Assembly: GCF_021353265.1 (NCBI RefSeq)
Contig: NZ_JAJTWU010000017.1
Span: forward strand, 1-43,615
Reading direction: 5' to 3'
From: Pelomonas cellulosilytica
GTDB lineage: Bacteria; Pseudomonadota; Gammaproteobacteria; Burkholderiales; Burkholderiaceae_C
DNA: 43,615 nt
Shown here one piece after another: positions 1 through 8,649 of this stretch. The notes under the pieces were generated by a model that was not told the DNA's origin, searched no databases, and worked only from the letters and a program-made list of their open reading frames with translations. The translations under genes were made by a program, and so were the position numbers. The number at the start of each line of letters is the position of its first letter. Position 1 is the first letter of the stretch.

Positions 1-10
1 GCCTGCCCTC

Positions 11-59
11 CAGAACTCCCAGAAATCAATAGTCATTGAATTTGATTCTGGGAGTTCTG
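11..59. repeat. Bulged inverted repeat (long palindrome)
   Basis: Bases 11-24 are the perfect reverse complement of 46-59 (14 bp). With one bulged A at 24 the stem can be drawn as 11-23 with 47-59 plus 25-29 with 42-46, giving 18 pairs and a 12-base loop. It is clearly AT-richer than the surrounding DNA. It lies just downstream of the minus-strand gene ending at 91. No T-run follows either arm, so a simple intrinsic terminator is not the best reading; a protein-binding palindrome, a repeat family or the end of a small mobile element are alternatives. Confidence 0.75.
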
Positions 60-90
60 ACCATCGGCATTCACCCCGCATCACCAGTGT

Positions 91-414
91 TCATGCGGGT
101 TGTGAGCGTTTTGCAGGGCCGACCACATAGTCTGATCCGGCCAGGTTTTGAAGCCGATAACCCGGCGGCCCGTGGAACGCGCGATGGTCGAAAGCGTCCT
201 CCGCAACCTTTGCCCCGGAACTGGTTTGCCACGTCCTGCCGCCATCGCGCGTCCGTGCAGTGCCTCCCGCTCCCTGCACTTCGACTACCCGGGCATCCAC
301 GAGGCGCAAGTTGTGCAGATCTGGACCCTCGCAGCTGGTCGACTGGGCGGGCATCGCGACTGCGCCCAGGAGGAGGGCCAACGCGGGATACCTGGGGCCC
401 GCGCAGTTTCGCAA
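91..414 (-). CDS. Small secreted protein of unknown function
   Basis: The 107-aa product has a short polar start, a hydrophobic stretch (PALALLLGAVAMPAQS) typical of a Sec signal peptide and a mature part of about 80 residues with one Cys and the motif RTRDGGRTW, which recalls a single BNR/photosystem-type turn. I do not recognise the family. It follows the alpha-2-macroglobulin gene in the same direction and the same reading phase, so it may be co-transcribed. The start is uncertain: TTG at 414 has no Shine-Dalgarno, whereas a CTG at 450 sits about six bases after an AAGGAG. That would add 12 residues before the hydrophobic stretch. The signal peptide argues for a real gene, but the missing ATG keeps confidence moderate. 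Confidence 0.5.
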   Translation of the reverse strand: MRNCAGPRYPALALLLGAVAMPAQSTSCEGPDLHNLRLVDARVVEVQGAGGTARTRDGGRTWQTSSGAKVAEDAFDHRAFHGPPGYRLQNLAGSDYVVGPAKRSQPA

Positions 415-504
415 TGGTGCGCGTGAAAGCCCGCTGGGCGCATGCGTCAGGGCTTGCTCCTTGAAGCAGGGCCGCTGGCGTGGACGGCAAGGGTCACGGC
501 TCGA

Positions 505-3500
505 TCACCTCTTGTCCACCACCGCAATCTCGCCCTCCGCCTTGCCGACGCCGCGGATCTCCGCCCGATACATATCCTCCGCAAACGTCGCCGGCACGAC
601 ATACCGCCCGGGCGTCACGACGCGCACCAGATAGAACATGTCCAGCGGCTCACCCAGCCGCGCCGCGGCGACGAAGCGGTCATCGCGGTACTCGGTGTGG
701 ACGATGCGCTCGTTGGCATTGGCCTGCGCCACGTTGACGCCCTCCACCGTGAACTCGCCGGCCTGCGGGCCCTGGCTGAGGTTGAGGTTCTCGATCTCGA
801 AGCCGGCCGGGATGCGGTCCACGACGAGGCCGTCCTTGATCTGCTGGCTGGCCTTCACGCGCAGGCGCACGACGAACATCTCGCCCGTCGCGAAGCCGCG
901 CGACAGCGCCACCGGCTTGCCGTCGGTCGTGAACATCGCACGCTCGACGGAGATGCGGTCCGTCGCCGGCGGCAGGGGCTTGATCGGGTAGCCCTGGGCC
1001 GTCACGTCCACATAGAGCGGCGCGCTGCCCTCGTTCTTCAGTGCGATGCCGCTCTTGACCTGGGCGAGCGTCAGGCCCTGCTGGCCCGTGCCACTGCCGG
1101 CCCAGGCATCGCTCTTGGCGCCGACGGCGAGCGTGGTCTTCCAGCCGTCGTCCTTGCCCGCGCCGTGGGTGGCGGCCTGCACGGCGAGGAACAAGGCCAG
1201 GCGCTCCTGGGTGGAGTAGTAGTTGCGCTTGGAGAAGTCGTCGGCAAGGTCGAACAGCAGGTTTTCGCGGCGTTCGTGCTGCACCTTGTGGCGCAGCAGC
1301 AGCGCGTAGGCCAGCGCGCGATCGCGCACGCGGCTGCCATAGTCGCCAAGCCATTCATACCACCAGCTGTTGCCGGTATCGGTGGGCTGCAGGCCGTAGC
1401 CGCGCACCATGGCGTCGTCCAGCGCCACTTTCGCGCGAGCCTCGTCGCCCATGGCCTTGAGGGCCAGGGACAGGTGCACCAGCGGCAGCGGCGACAGCGC
1501 ATTGCCGCGGTACTGGTCGTGCAGCGTGCGCAGCGTGGCGAGTGGCGCCTTTTGTTCGCGGGACAGGATGTAGCCCATGTGCACCGCCTCGGCAAACCGC
1601 TGATGGGCCATGCGCAGCGTCTCGATCTCGCGGTAGTCGGCCAGTTGCCCCTTGTCGTTGCGGCGCGGGTCCCTGGGCGGCGTCATCTGCTGGCCGGGGC
1701 TGCGCTGGAACTGCTCGGTCAGGTTGTCCAGCGACTTCTTCAGCTGCGCCTCGGGCACGGCAAAGCCGGCGTCGCGGGCGTCCTGCAGGAAGCCGGTGAC
1801 GTAGGCGCTCAGCCAGGCTTCATAGGGGCTGCTGGCCTCCCAGAGGCCGTAGCCACCGCGCGGCTGCTGCATGCCGGCCAGGCGTGCGAAGGCGCCTTCC
1901 AGCCGCTTGGCGCGCTCCTCGCGGGGCACGGGCGTCAGGCCCCAGCGCCTGGCGGCCTCATCGTCGATGAAGACGAGCGGGTAGGCGCTGGACGTCGTCT
2001 GCTCCAGGCAGCCGTAGGGGTACATCAGCAGGCCCTTGACCTGGGCCTGGATGTCGATGGGCGGCGTGTTGCTGACGCTCAAGCTCAGCGTCGCCGCGCC
2101 GGCCCAGTAGACATCGAGCAGCGACTTGTCGACGGCCTGCGTGGCGCCCGGCTCCAGCCGGATGCGGCGGCTCTCGCGCGTCAGCGGCGTGATGGGCTGC
2201 ACCTGAAGCGCCGCCTCGCGCTTGATCTGCAGCGCGCCGGCCGTCACCGTGAGCTGGATGGGTGCGAGGCCGTAGGCGTCCAGCGCCTCGGCCTGGAAGC
2301 GCAGGATCTGCCGCTGCTTGTCATTGAGCTTGACGGCATCGGCCGCGCCCGTGATGCGCACCGGCCCCGTGGCCGACAGCGACACCCTGACCTCCTGCGG
2401 CGCGCCGCTGAGGTTGGTCACGTCCAGCGCAATCGTCGCCTTGTCGCCGGGCGCGATGAAGCGCGGCATGTTCAGCTCGGCCACCAGCGGTGCGGCGACG
2501 ACGGTGTCGGCCTGCGTGGAGCCATAGCTGTCGGCGCTGGACACGACGGCCATCAGCCGTAGCGTGCCGTTGAAGTCCGGCACCTTCAGGTTGATGCTCG
2601 CCTCGCCCTTGGCGTCCAGCACGACCGGGCCGCTGAAGAGGTCCACCAGCAGTACCTTGCGCGGCATGCTCTGCGTGTCGCGCTTGCCGGCATCGCCGCC
2701 GAAGCGCTGCTGGGCGACGTTGCCGTCCATCTTCTCGATGAGGCGGCCGTAGAGGTCCAGGATGTCGGCGCCGTAGCGATGCTTGCCGAAGAAGAAGTCG
2801 ACCGGGTCGGGCGTCTTGAAGTTGGTGATGTTGAGGATGCCCACGTCCACTGCCGAGACGGTGACGATGGCTTGTTTGCCCGCGAGCTGCGGCACCTTGA
2901 CCTTGACGGGCAGCACGGTGGACGGCTGCGTTTTGGCCGGCGCCTCCAGCGCCACCTTCAGCTTGCGGTCCTCGCGGCTCATCGGCAGGTGCACGAGACC
3001 CAGCGCCCTGGCCGGCGTCACGCGGTCGCCCTGGCTGCCGGGGCGGAACGCGGCGACGGTGACGTAGAGGTCCTGCCGCTGCCAGGCGGCGTCGGCGCTG
3101 ACGGGAATGTCCAGCTCGGTGCCCGAGGCCTTCACGCCAACGCGCTGGCTCCACAATACCTTGTCGCCCTCCACCGTGACGATGGCCTCGCCGTCATGCG
3201 GCGGCTTGATCGTGAGGTGGGCGGTGTCGCCCGGCTTGAACGGCGAGCCCTTGAGCTGCAGCTGCACGCGGTCGGGGCGGTTGCCGAGGTCGTCGGCGTC
3301 CTGCGCGCCGTAGCCAGCGTAGAAGGCGTAGCGCAGCGTCTGGTTCGTCTCGGGGTCTTCGATCTCCAGGCGGTAGCGGCCCCACTTCACGGGCAGGTTG
3401 ACGGTGGTCTTGGCGGCGAGCTTGAGGCTGCGCGCCTCGACGAGCTCGTCCGTCGAGTTGAAGCCGGAATGCCAGCCGCGGCCGTCGTCATAGCGCCAAT

Positions 3501-5583
3501 ACCACTGGCGCTCCTCGTAGGTCAGCGTGAGCTTCAGATCCTTGGCGGGCTTGAAGGCGCCGGAGGCGTCCACGCGCACGATCTCGAAGCCGGCCAAGCC
3601 CATCTCGGGCGCGACGTTGCGGTCGAACAGCGGGCGCACGCCGACCAGCACTGGCGCGGGCCACCAGGTGCGCTCCAGGCTACGCACGACCGGCCGGCCG
3701 CCGCTCTCCAGCAGGCTGAACGCGCCGCGCACCTTCATGGGCGAGCTGCGCTCGACCAGGTCAACGGTGACGGCCACCTCGGCCTTGCCCTCCGCGTCCA
3801 GGGCCTGCTCGGGCAGGTCTTGACGCGAGCGGGCCTTGTCGTCGGCAAAGTCGCCGAACAGGTAGCCCGGCAGCTTCTGCGCCAGCGGGTTGGTGAGCCG
3901 CTCGGTCGAGACGGTGGCCTGCAGCCGGTTGCCTGCAGCCGGCGCGCCGTAGAGGTAGTCGCCCTGCACCTGCACGGGCAGGCTGAACTCGCCCGTCAGT
4001 GTGGCCTCGGGGGCGGCCAACGTGAGCTTCATGCGCTCGGGCAGGAACTCCTCCACCTTGAACGCCCATTGCGCGTCCGGTTGCTTGGCAGCCGGGTCGA
4101 CGCGGGCCTGGAGCGTCCAGCCGCCGGTGGGCGCGTCGGCTGGCAGCGTGAAGGTCTGTTGGAAGTAGCCGGGCCCCGACTTGCTGGGTTGCACGAGTTG
4201 CTCGACGAGCTTGCTGCCGTCCGGCTTCTTCACCGTCAGCGTGACGGGCAACAGCTTGGCCGGCACGCGGGCGTCGGCGTCGCGCGAAAGCACGGAGACG
4301 GTGAAGCTCTCGCCCGGCCGGTAGAGGTCGCGCCCGGCGTAGACGAAGAGCTGGTTGCTGCGCGACGGGTGGCCGGTGGCGTCGAACTCGGAGAGGTCCA
4401 GCGCCGCGTCACGCAGCGACAGCACCGACATCTCGTTGCCCTTGCGGGCGAGCACCGCGCGGGCCTTGTCGCTGCGTCCGTTGAAGACGGCGTGGCCGTC
4501 GCCATCGGTCTGCGCCTGGGCCAGCGCCTTGCCGGCTTCGTCCACCAGGCTCAACTCGATGCCCGACTGCGCCTTGCCGGTCTTCAGCGACGTGGTGAAC
4601 ACGTCCAGCTGCGCGGCATGGCGGCGCAGGTGCAGGCCGATGTCGGTTACGTAGTAATGCGTGACCTGGTAGTCCCAGCCGAAACGGCCGGGCTGGCTCA
4701 TTACGGCGATGTAGATGCCAGGCTCCTGCAGCGGTTTGATCGTTTCCACGGGCAGGAAGCTGACGTTGCGGCGGTTGGGGCGCTCGTCCGTCTTGAAGCG
4801 GGTCAGGTAGACGCTGTCGGTCATGCCGCGCAGCTCGTCCAGCGCCCAGCCGCCGACGGTGCCGCGCAGGCGGCGCTGGTTGTCGCTGTAGCCGTCGTAG
4901 TAGCAGTCCTCCTGGCACTCCTCGCCGCCCGAGCGCTCGCGGCGGCCGCCCACCTGCTCCAGGAAGGCGGGCAGGGACTCGGGCTTGACGCGCAGGAACT
5001 GCAGGTCCACCTCGGGCGTGTTGACAGTGACGACCGGCAGGCCGCCGTTCTGCCCGGCCGGCAGCACGAGGCCACGGCTGGCGAAGTAGAAGCTGGCGGG
5101 CATGGCCTCGCTGGCCTGCAGGCAGCTCTGCGGCGTGGCCAGCTTGGCGCCGGACTGCGCGGCCAGGTCCGCCTTCATCGCAATACGGAAGCTGCGATCG
5201 GGCTTGACATAAGGCAGGTACAGCACGCGCGGGTTGTCGCCCAGCACCCAGCGGGCGGCGACCGGCTTGAAATCCTTCTCCGGCGGGTAGGTGGGCGTGC
5301 CGCCGTCCGACTTCTTCGGCGCGTCAGCCTCCTGGGCGGTCAGCAGCTGGTCGAAGTCCTGACGGCGGTCCAGCGCCTGCGTGAACATCACCGCGATGGC
5401 GGGCGAGCCATCGAACAGGCGCGCCTTGCATTCGGTGAACGAGAAAGCCGCCTCTTCAGCGCCGATCTCGGCACTGCTGGGCAAGCTGGGCGCCTTCACC
5501 CGCTGCCATGCGAAGTAACCCGCCACGGCCGCGCCGGCCACCACTGCAGCCGCCACGGCGGCCTGCACGATCCTGGATGCCAT
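505..5583 (-). CDS. Bacterial alpha-2-macroglobulin family protein
   Basis: The product is a 1692-aa envelope protein of the alpha-2-macroglobulin family, thought to trap proteases in the periplasm. The start is the ATG at 5583, preceded by GGGAGGGG at good spacing; an upstream GTG at 5604 lies before that site. Residues 5-27 form one hydrophobic segment without a lipobox Cys, so this looks like a signal anchor or cleavable signal, unlike the lipoprotein form of E. coli YfhM. The middle contains the beta-sandwich macroglobulin domains (for example a YAGRDLYRPGE region). The thioester motif GCLEQ has its Cys at residue 1192, followed by the alpha-helical thioester domain and a C-terminal receptor-binding-like domain. 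Length matches the family. The usual partner pbpC (PBP1C) is not next to it here, although DNA left of the window is unseen. Family assignment is firm; substrate proteases are unknown. Confidence 0.95.
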   Translation of the reverse strand: MASRIVQAAVAAAVVAGAAVAGYFAWQRVKAPSLPSSAEIGAEEAAFSFTECKARLFDGSPAIAVMFTQALDRRQDFDQLLTAQEADAPKKSDGGTPTYPPEKDFKPVAARWVLGDNPRVLYLPYVKPDRSFRIAMKADLAAQSGAKLATPQSCLQASEAMPASFYFASRGLVLPAGQNGGLPVVTVNTPEVDLQFLRVKPESLPAFLEQVGGRRERSGGEECQEDCYYDGYSDNQRRLRGTVGGWALDELRGMTDSVYLTRFKTDERPNRRNVSFLPVETIKPLQEPGIYIAVMSQPGRFGWDYQVTHYYVTDIGLHLRRHAAQLDVFTTSLKTGKAQSGIELSLVDEAGKALAQAQTDGDGHAVFNGRSDKARAVLARKGNEMSVLSLRDAALDLSEFDATGHPSRSNQLFVYAGRDLYRPGESFTVSVLSRDADARVPAKLLPVTLTVKKPDGSKLVEQLVQPSKSGPGYFQQTFTLPADAPTGGWTLQARVDPAAKQPDAQWAFKVEEFLPERMKLTLAAPEATLTGEFSLPVQVQGDYLYGAPAAGNRLQATVSTERLTNPLAQKLPGYLFGDFADDKARSRQDLPEQALDAEGKAEVAVTVDLVERSSPMKVRGAFSLLESGGRPVVRSLERTWWPAPVLVGVRPLFDRNVAPEMGLAGFEIVRVDASGAFKPAKDLKLTLTYEERQWYWRYDDGRGWHSGFNSTDELVEARSLKLAAKTTVNLPVKWGRYRLEIEDPETNQTLRYAFYAGYGAQDADDLGNRPDRVQLQLKGSPFKPGDTAHLTIKPPHDGEAIVTVEGDKVLWSQRVGVKASGTELDIPVSADAAWQRQDLYVTVAAFRPGSQGDRVTPARALGLVHLPMSREDRKLKVALEAPAKTQPSTVLPVKVKVPQLAGKQAIVTVSAVDVGILNITNFKTPDPVDFFFGKHRYGADILDLYGRLIEKMDGNVAQQRFGGDAGKRDTQSMPRKVLLVDLFSGPVVLDAKGEASINLKVPDFNGTLRLMAVVSSADSYGSTQADTVVAAPLVAELNMPRFIAPGDKATIALDVTNLSGAPQEVRVSLSATGPVRITGAADAVKLNDKQRQILRFQAEALDAYGLAPIQLTVTAGALQIKREAALQVQPITPLTRESRRIRLEPGATQAVDKSLLDVYWAGAATLSLSVSNTPPIDIQAQVKGLLMYPYGCLEQTTSSAYPLVFIDDEAARRWGLTPVPREERAKRLEGAFARLAGMQQPRGGYGLWEASSPYEAWLSAYVTGFLQDARDAGFAVPEAQLKKSLDNLTEQFQRSPGQQMTPPRDPRRNDKGQLADYREIETLRMAHQRFAEAVHMGYILSREQKAPLATLRTLHDQYRGNALSPLPLVHLSLALKAMGDEARAKVALDDAMVRGYGLQPTDTGNSWWYEWLGDYGSRVRDRALAYALLLRHKVQHERRENLLFDLADDFSKRNYYSTQERLALFLAVQAATHGAGKDDGWKTTLAVGAKSDAWAGSGTGQQGLTLAQVKSGIALKNEGSAPLYVDVTAQGYPIKPLPPATDRISVERAMFTTDGKPVALSRGFATGEMFVVRLRVKASQQIKDGLVVDRIPAGFEIENLNLSQGPQAGEFTVEGVNVAQANANERIVHTEYRDDRFVAAARLGEPLDMFYLVRVVTPGRYVVPATFAEDMYRAEIRGVGKAEGEIAVVDKR

Positions 5584-5681
5584 TCGATCCCCTCCCTGGT
5601 GCACGGCCAGTGTAGGGAAGGCGGCGGCGGTGGCGGAGGGGAGATATTCCCCGGGGAGCAGCGCGAGCGCGGCTCAGCAGG

Positions 5682-5813
5682 TCAGCGCTGCGGTGCCTGC
5701 ATGGCCAGCGGGCCGTCCAGCAGCGCGGGCTCGGTCAGGTTGAGCGTCAGCGCAAAGCCCAGCAGCGACACGACGAGCGTCGCGACGAACTTGAAGCGGG
5801 CGGACAGGCACAT
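5682..5813 (-). CDS. Possible small membrane peptide
   Basis: This is a 43-codon frame starting at ATG 5813. The product has a basic start (MCLSARFK), one hydrophobic segment at about residues 9-24 and a polar tail. Codon choice is strongly G/C at third positions like real genes here. There is no convincing Shine-Dalgarno, and a GTG six codons upstream (5831) is an alternative start. It sits between the alpha-2-macroglobulin gene and the divergent hydrolase gene. No family is recognised, and it could be a chance frame. Confidence 0.35.
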   Translation of the reverse strand: MCLSARFKFVATLVVSLLGFALTLNLTEPALLDGPLAMQAPQR

Positions 5814-5994
5814 GGCTTCATAGTGGGCCACGGCTTGAGCCGGCGCGCTCCCTAACTTGGCAGTGAATGCTGACGGCGTACTGGCAGCAGCGCGCTTGGT
5901 CGGCGCAGTGCTGCGGTGTCCCGCGTGCTGCAAGGCAGCTTCAGCCCCGCTATCCTGCGCCGCGTTCCACTTCCCCGCCCCCCGGAGATCCACC

Positions 5995-6924
5995 ATGCTC
6001 AAACGCCTGCTTCCTGCCGTCTTCGCACTGACGCTTGCCACCACCACCTTCGCCGCCGGCCCGCAGCTCAAGGGCCAGGCACCGGGCTGGTATCGCCTGC
6101 AGCTGGGTGATTTCGAGATCACCGCGCTGTCCGACGGCACCATCGACCTGCCCGTGGACAAGCTGTTGCAGCAACCCGCCGCCAATACGCTGCGCGCGTT
6201 GCAGCATGCATACCTCGGCGTGCCGCTGGAGACGTCCGTCAACGCGTACCTCGTCAACACCGGCAGCAAGGTCGTGCTGGTGGACACCGGCACCGCCGGT
6301 CTGTTCGGCCCCACGGCAGGCCGCGTACTGGCCAACCTGAAGGCCAGCGGCTACACGCCCGAGCAGGTGGACGAGATCGTCATCACGCACATGCACGGCG
6401 ACCACATCGGCGGCGCGTCGAGCACGACGTTCCCGAACGCGACGCTGCGCATCGACAAGCGCGATAGCGACTTCTGGCTGTCGCCGGAGCAGGTGGCCAA
6501 GGGCGGCGACGGCGGTAAGGCCATCGCGGAGCTGGTCAAGGGGTTTGCGGACGCCGGCCGCTTCAAGCCCTTCGACGGCAGCGCCACGGGCGTCGACATC
6601 GTTCCCGGCGTGAAGGCCGTGCCTGCCTATGGCCACACACCCGGCCACAGCAACTATGTGGCCGAGAGCAAGGGCCAGAAGATCGTCTTCTGGGGCGACC
6701 TGATGCATGTGGCCGCAGTGCAGTTCCCCGAGCCAGCGGTGACGGTGCAGTTCGACAGCGATCCCAAGGCCGCGGCCCCGGCACGCGAGAAGGCCTATGC
6801 CGCCGCCGCCAAGGACGGCTACTACGTCGCTGTCGCCCACGTGTCCTTCCCCGGCATCGGCAAGCTGCGGGTGGACGGCAAGGGCTACGACTGGCTGCCG
6901 GTGAACTACTCCACCAACCGCTGA
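5995..6924 (+). CDS. Exported MBL-fold metallohydrolase
   Basis: The 309-aa protein has a Sec signal peptide (residues 1-20, ending TTFA-A). The metallo-beta-lactamase-fold zinc motif HMHGDH places His132, His134, Asp136 and His137; further likely ligands are His214 (in GHTPGH), Asp235 (in GDLMH) and His282. The pattern and length resemble the periplasmic MBL hydrolases often annotated as lactonase-like or Zn-dependent hydrolases, including the AHL-lactonase/methyl-parathion-hydrolase type. The substrate cannot be read from sequence. The start is chosen for GGAG at 5982-5985 and for the signal peptide; longer in-frame versions starting at 5857 lack both. It stands alone between minus-strand genes. 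Confidence 0.9.
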   Translation: MLKRLLPAVFALTLATTTFAAGPQLKGQAPGWYRLQLGDFEITALSDGTIDLPVDKLLQQPAANTLRALQHAYLGVPLETSVNAYLVNTGSKVVLVDTGTAGLFGPTAGRVLANLKASGYTPEQVDEIVITHMHGDHIGGASSTTFPNATLRIDKRDSDFWLSPEQVAKGGDGGKAIAELVKGFADAGRFKPFDGSATGVDIVPGVKAVPAYGHTPGHSNYVAESKGQKIVFWGDLMHVAAVQFPEPAVTVQFDSDPKAAAPAREKAYAAAAKDGYYVAVAHVSFPGIGKLRVDGKGYDWLPVNYSTNR

Positions 6925-6943
6925 AGCCGCCGCGCGCGGTCGC

Positions 6944-7450
6944 TCAGGCGGCCGTGCGTGCCTGGCGCAGCATCCGCACGATGGTGGCGCCGTTGACGGC
7001 GGCCACCACCACCTCCAGCGCCGTGCCGCCGATGGAGCCGGCGATCAGGTTGTTGGCGACCCACAGGCCCGTGCCGCACAGCATCAGCAGCCGCATCGGC
7101 ACGCCCTGCAACGTGAACAGCGCGATGGTGCCGAGGCAGGAGGCCGTCAGCGGCAGCCAGTCGCTGGGCCGTGTCGCGATGGCCAGTCCGAAACCCACGT
7201 TGGCGGCGACGACCGCCACCGCCACCCACCTCGAGCGCGTGCGCAGCGACAGCAGCGATCGCGTCATCGAGATCAGCGAGCTGGCCACCGCCGTCGGGTT
7301 GCCCAGCAGCGAGAAGTGCACGACATAGGCCAGGCATTCGCCGGTCATGAAGCACTTGAAGCGCCGGTCGTCTGTCTGCAGGAAGCAGCCGACGCCAAGC
7401 ACGAACGCGAGATAGCCGAAGAGTTGGGCGGGGGAAAACCAGTCGAGCAT
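6944..7450 (-). CDS. YgjV-like inner membrane protein
   Basis: The 168-aa product is almost entirely hydrophobic, with about five or six predicted membrane segments separated by short basic loops. The opening (FSPAQLFGYLAFVLGVGCF) and overall pattern match the YgjV family of inner membrane proteins, whose function is unknown. The start is ATG at 7450, giving the family's usual length; a 547-aa frame reading further upstream is an artefact. It converges with the hydrolase gene ending at 6924, leaving 19 bp between them. Third-position GC is high, as in the neighbours. The family call rests on pattern recognition rather than on a distinct catalytic motif. Confidence 0.75.
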   Translation of the reverse strand: MLDWFSPAQLFGYLAFVLGVGCFLQTDDRRFKCFMTGECLAYVVHFSLLGNPTAVASSLISMTRSLLSLRTRSRWVAVAVVAANVGFGLAIATRPSDWLPLTASCLGTIALFTLQGVPMRLLMLCGTGLWVANNLIAGSIGGTALEVVVAAVNGATIVRMLRQARTAA

Positions 7451-7558
7451 CGGCGGGATTGTCCGGCGCCTCGCCAACCGCCCGCGGGCGGCGCACCATG
7501 ACTCTTGGCCAGGCAGCCTGCCGCAGACACACTGCGGTCCTTGCCTCGGAGGACTCGC

Positions 7559-8056
7559 ATGCGCCACCGTCAAGCCGCCTTCTACGCCCTGCCGGCGTCC
7601 TGCCGCCGCACCTGCGCCGGCCTGCTGCTGGCCATGCTGGCCACCGCCAGCTGGGGTCAGGACCTCGCGCGCTCGGGGCCGCTGTTCGACGAGCTGGCCG
7701 GCATGGACGCCCGCTTGTTCGACGCCGCCTTCGTGACCTGCGACGCCGCGGCCTTCAAGGCCTTGTTCAGCGACGACGCCGAGTTCTATCACGACAAGAC
7801 CGGCGCCAGCTTCGGCGACGCGGTGCGCACGCTGAAGTCCTGCCCGCGCGACAACGGCGTCACCCGCACACTGGTGGCGGGCAGCCTGGAGGTCTACCCG
7901 ATCAACGACTACGGTGCCGTCCAGCTCGGCCGCCACGTCTTCAGGCGCGCCGGCGAGCCGGGCGCCGAGGAGGCGAAGTTCGTGCACCTGTGGAAGCGCG
8001 AGGGCACCGGCTGGCGGCTGGCGCGCGTGCTGAGCTTCGACCACCGGCAGCAGTAA
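7559..8056 (+). CDS. Exported SnoaL/NTF2-like (DUF4440-type) protein
   Basis: The 165-aa protein starts at ATG 7559, seven bases after GGAGGA. The N-terminus is a Sec signal peptide (hydrophobic LLLAMLATASWGQ at about residues 20-32). The mature part (about residues 33-165) has the layout of an NTF2-like fold: an N-terminal helix, AAFKALFSDDAEFYHD, and a C-terminal strand pair ending GWRLARVLSFDH. This is the DUF4440/SnoaL-like pattern. These domains serve as small ligand-binding or enzyme modules, and the role here is unknown. It is followed 32 bp later by another exported protein on the same strand, so the two probably form a transcription unit. Confidence 0.75.
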   Translation: MRHRQAAFYALPASCRRTCAGLLLAMLATASWGQDLARSGPLFDELAGMDARLFDAAFVTCDAAAFKALFSDDAEFYHDKTGASFGDAVRTLKSCPRDNGVTRTLVAGSLEVYPINDYGAVQLGRHVFRRAGEPGAEEAKFVHLWKREGTGWRLARVLSFDHRQQ

Positions 8057-8088
8057 CCGGCGCCCAACACCCGCGAACGACGTCAACC

Positions 8089-8628
8089 ATGCAACGACGA
8101 ACCCTCCTTCAGCGAGCCGTACTCGCCGCCACCGCCGCGGCCGCCCCGGCCGGCGCCTGGGCGCTCTACGACCCCAAGCCGAGCGCGCTGCTAGCGTGGG
8201 CCCCCGGGGCCTGGCGCGGCACGCTGACCTACCGCGACTACAGCAACCCTGACAGGAAAGTGACGCTGCCCTGCAGGTTGTCCATCGCGCTGACGGCACC
8301 GGAGGAGCTGGCGCTGTTCTACGTGTTCGACGACGGGCCGGGAAAGACGGTCTACTCGTACGAGCGCATGGCCTTCGACTTCGCGGTGAACCGGCTGAAC
8401 TGGACGTCCGGCATCGCGAAGCCCGGCACGTCGCAGTACGCCGTGACCCGTGCCACCACGGACGCCGAGGCCACGCAGCTCCAGTTCGAGCGGGCCGCCG
8501 ACGGCCACACGGAGCAGTACCGGTTCGACATCCGCCAGACGACCTTGTCGCTCGGCAAGACGGAAGTCGCGCCGACCGGCGAGCCAACGCTGCGCAACGC
8601 GTTCGAGTTGCGGCGCGTCGGCGAGTGA
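8089..8628 (+). CDS. Hypothetical exported protein with Tat-like signal
   Basis: The 179-aa protein begins MQRRTLLQRAVLAATAAAA. The twin arginine followed by a weakly hydrophobic Ala-rich stretch and the site AWA-L fit a Tat signal peptide. The mature part is rich in beta strands and aromatic residues (PGAWRGTLTYRDYSNPD, LALFYVFDDGPGKTVYSY), resembling a small lipocalin-like or beta-barrel export. I do not recognise the family. It follows the NTF2-like gene by 32 bp and converges with the glycosyltransferase gene, ending 21 bp from it. A strong Shine-Dalgarno is not evident, so translation may be coupled to the upstream gene. Confidence 0.7.
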   Translation: MQRRTLLQRAVLAATAAAAPAGAWALYDPKPSALLAWAPGAWRGTLTYRDYSNPDRKVTLPCRLSIALTAPEELALFYVFDDGPGKTVYSYERMAFDFAVNRLNWTSGIAKPGTSQYAVTRATTDAEATQLQFERAADGHTEQYRFDIRQTTLSLGKTEVAPTGEPTLRNAFELRRVGE

Positions 8629-8634
8629 CGGGCT

Positions 8635-8647
8635 CCGGCGATGCCGG
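8635..8647. terminator. Short hairpin between convergent genes
   Basis: CCGGC (8635-8639) and GCCGG (8643-8647) form a 5-bp stem with a 3-base loop in the 21-bp gap between convergent genes ending at 8628 and 8650. There is no T-run. It could act as a weak two-way terminator, but this is positional inference. Confidence 0.25.
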
Positions 8648-8649
8648 CG

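Noticed and set aside
5648..5657. The 10-bp palindrome TCCCCGGGGA as an operator
   Set aside because: Short G/C palindromes are expected often in DNA of this composition, and no second site or regulator context supports it.
2779..5823. A 1014-codon plus-strand frame opposite the alpha-2-macroglobulin gene (and a 706-codon one at 442-2562)
   Set aside because: High GC keeps antisense frames open. The translations are His/Arg/Leu/Gln-rich without motifs, while the minus frame encodes a full recognised protein.
6944..8587. A 547-codon minus frame extending the YgjV-like gene upstream
   Set aside because: The first 379 residues are Arg/Ala-rich antisense of two real plus-strand genes; the family protein starts at 7450.
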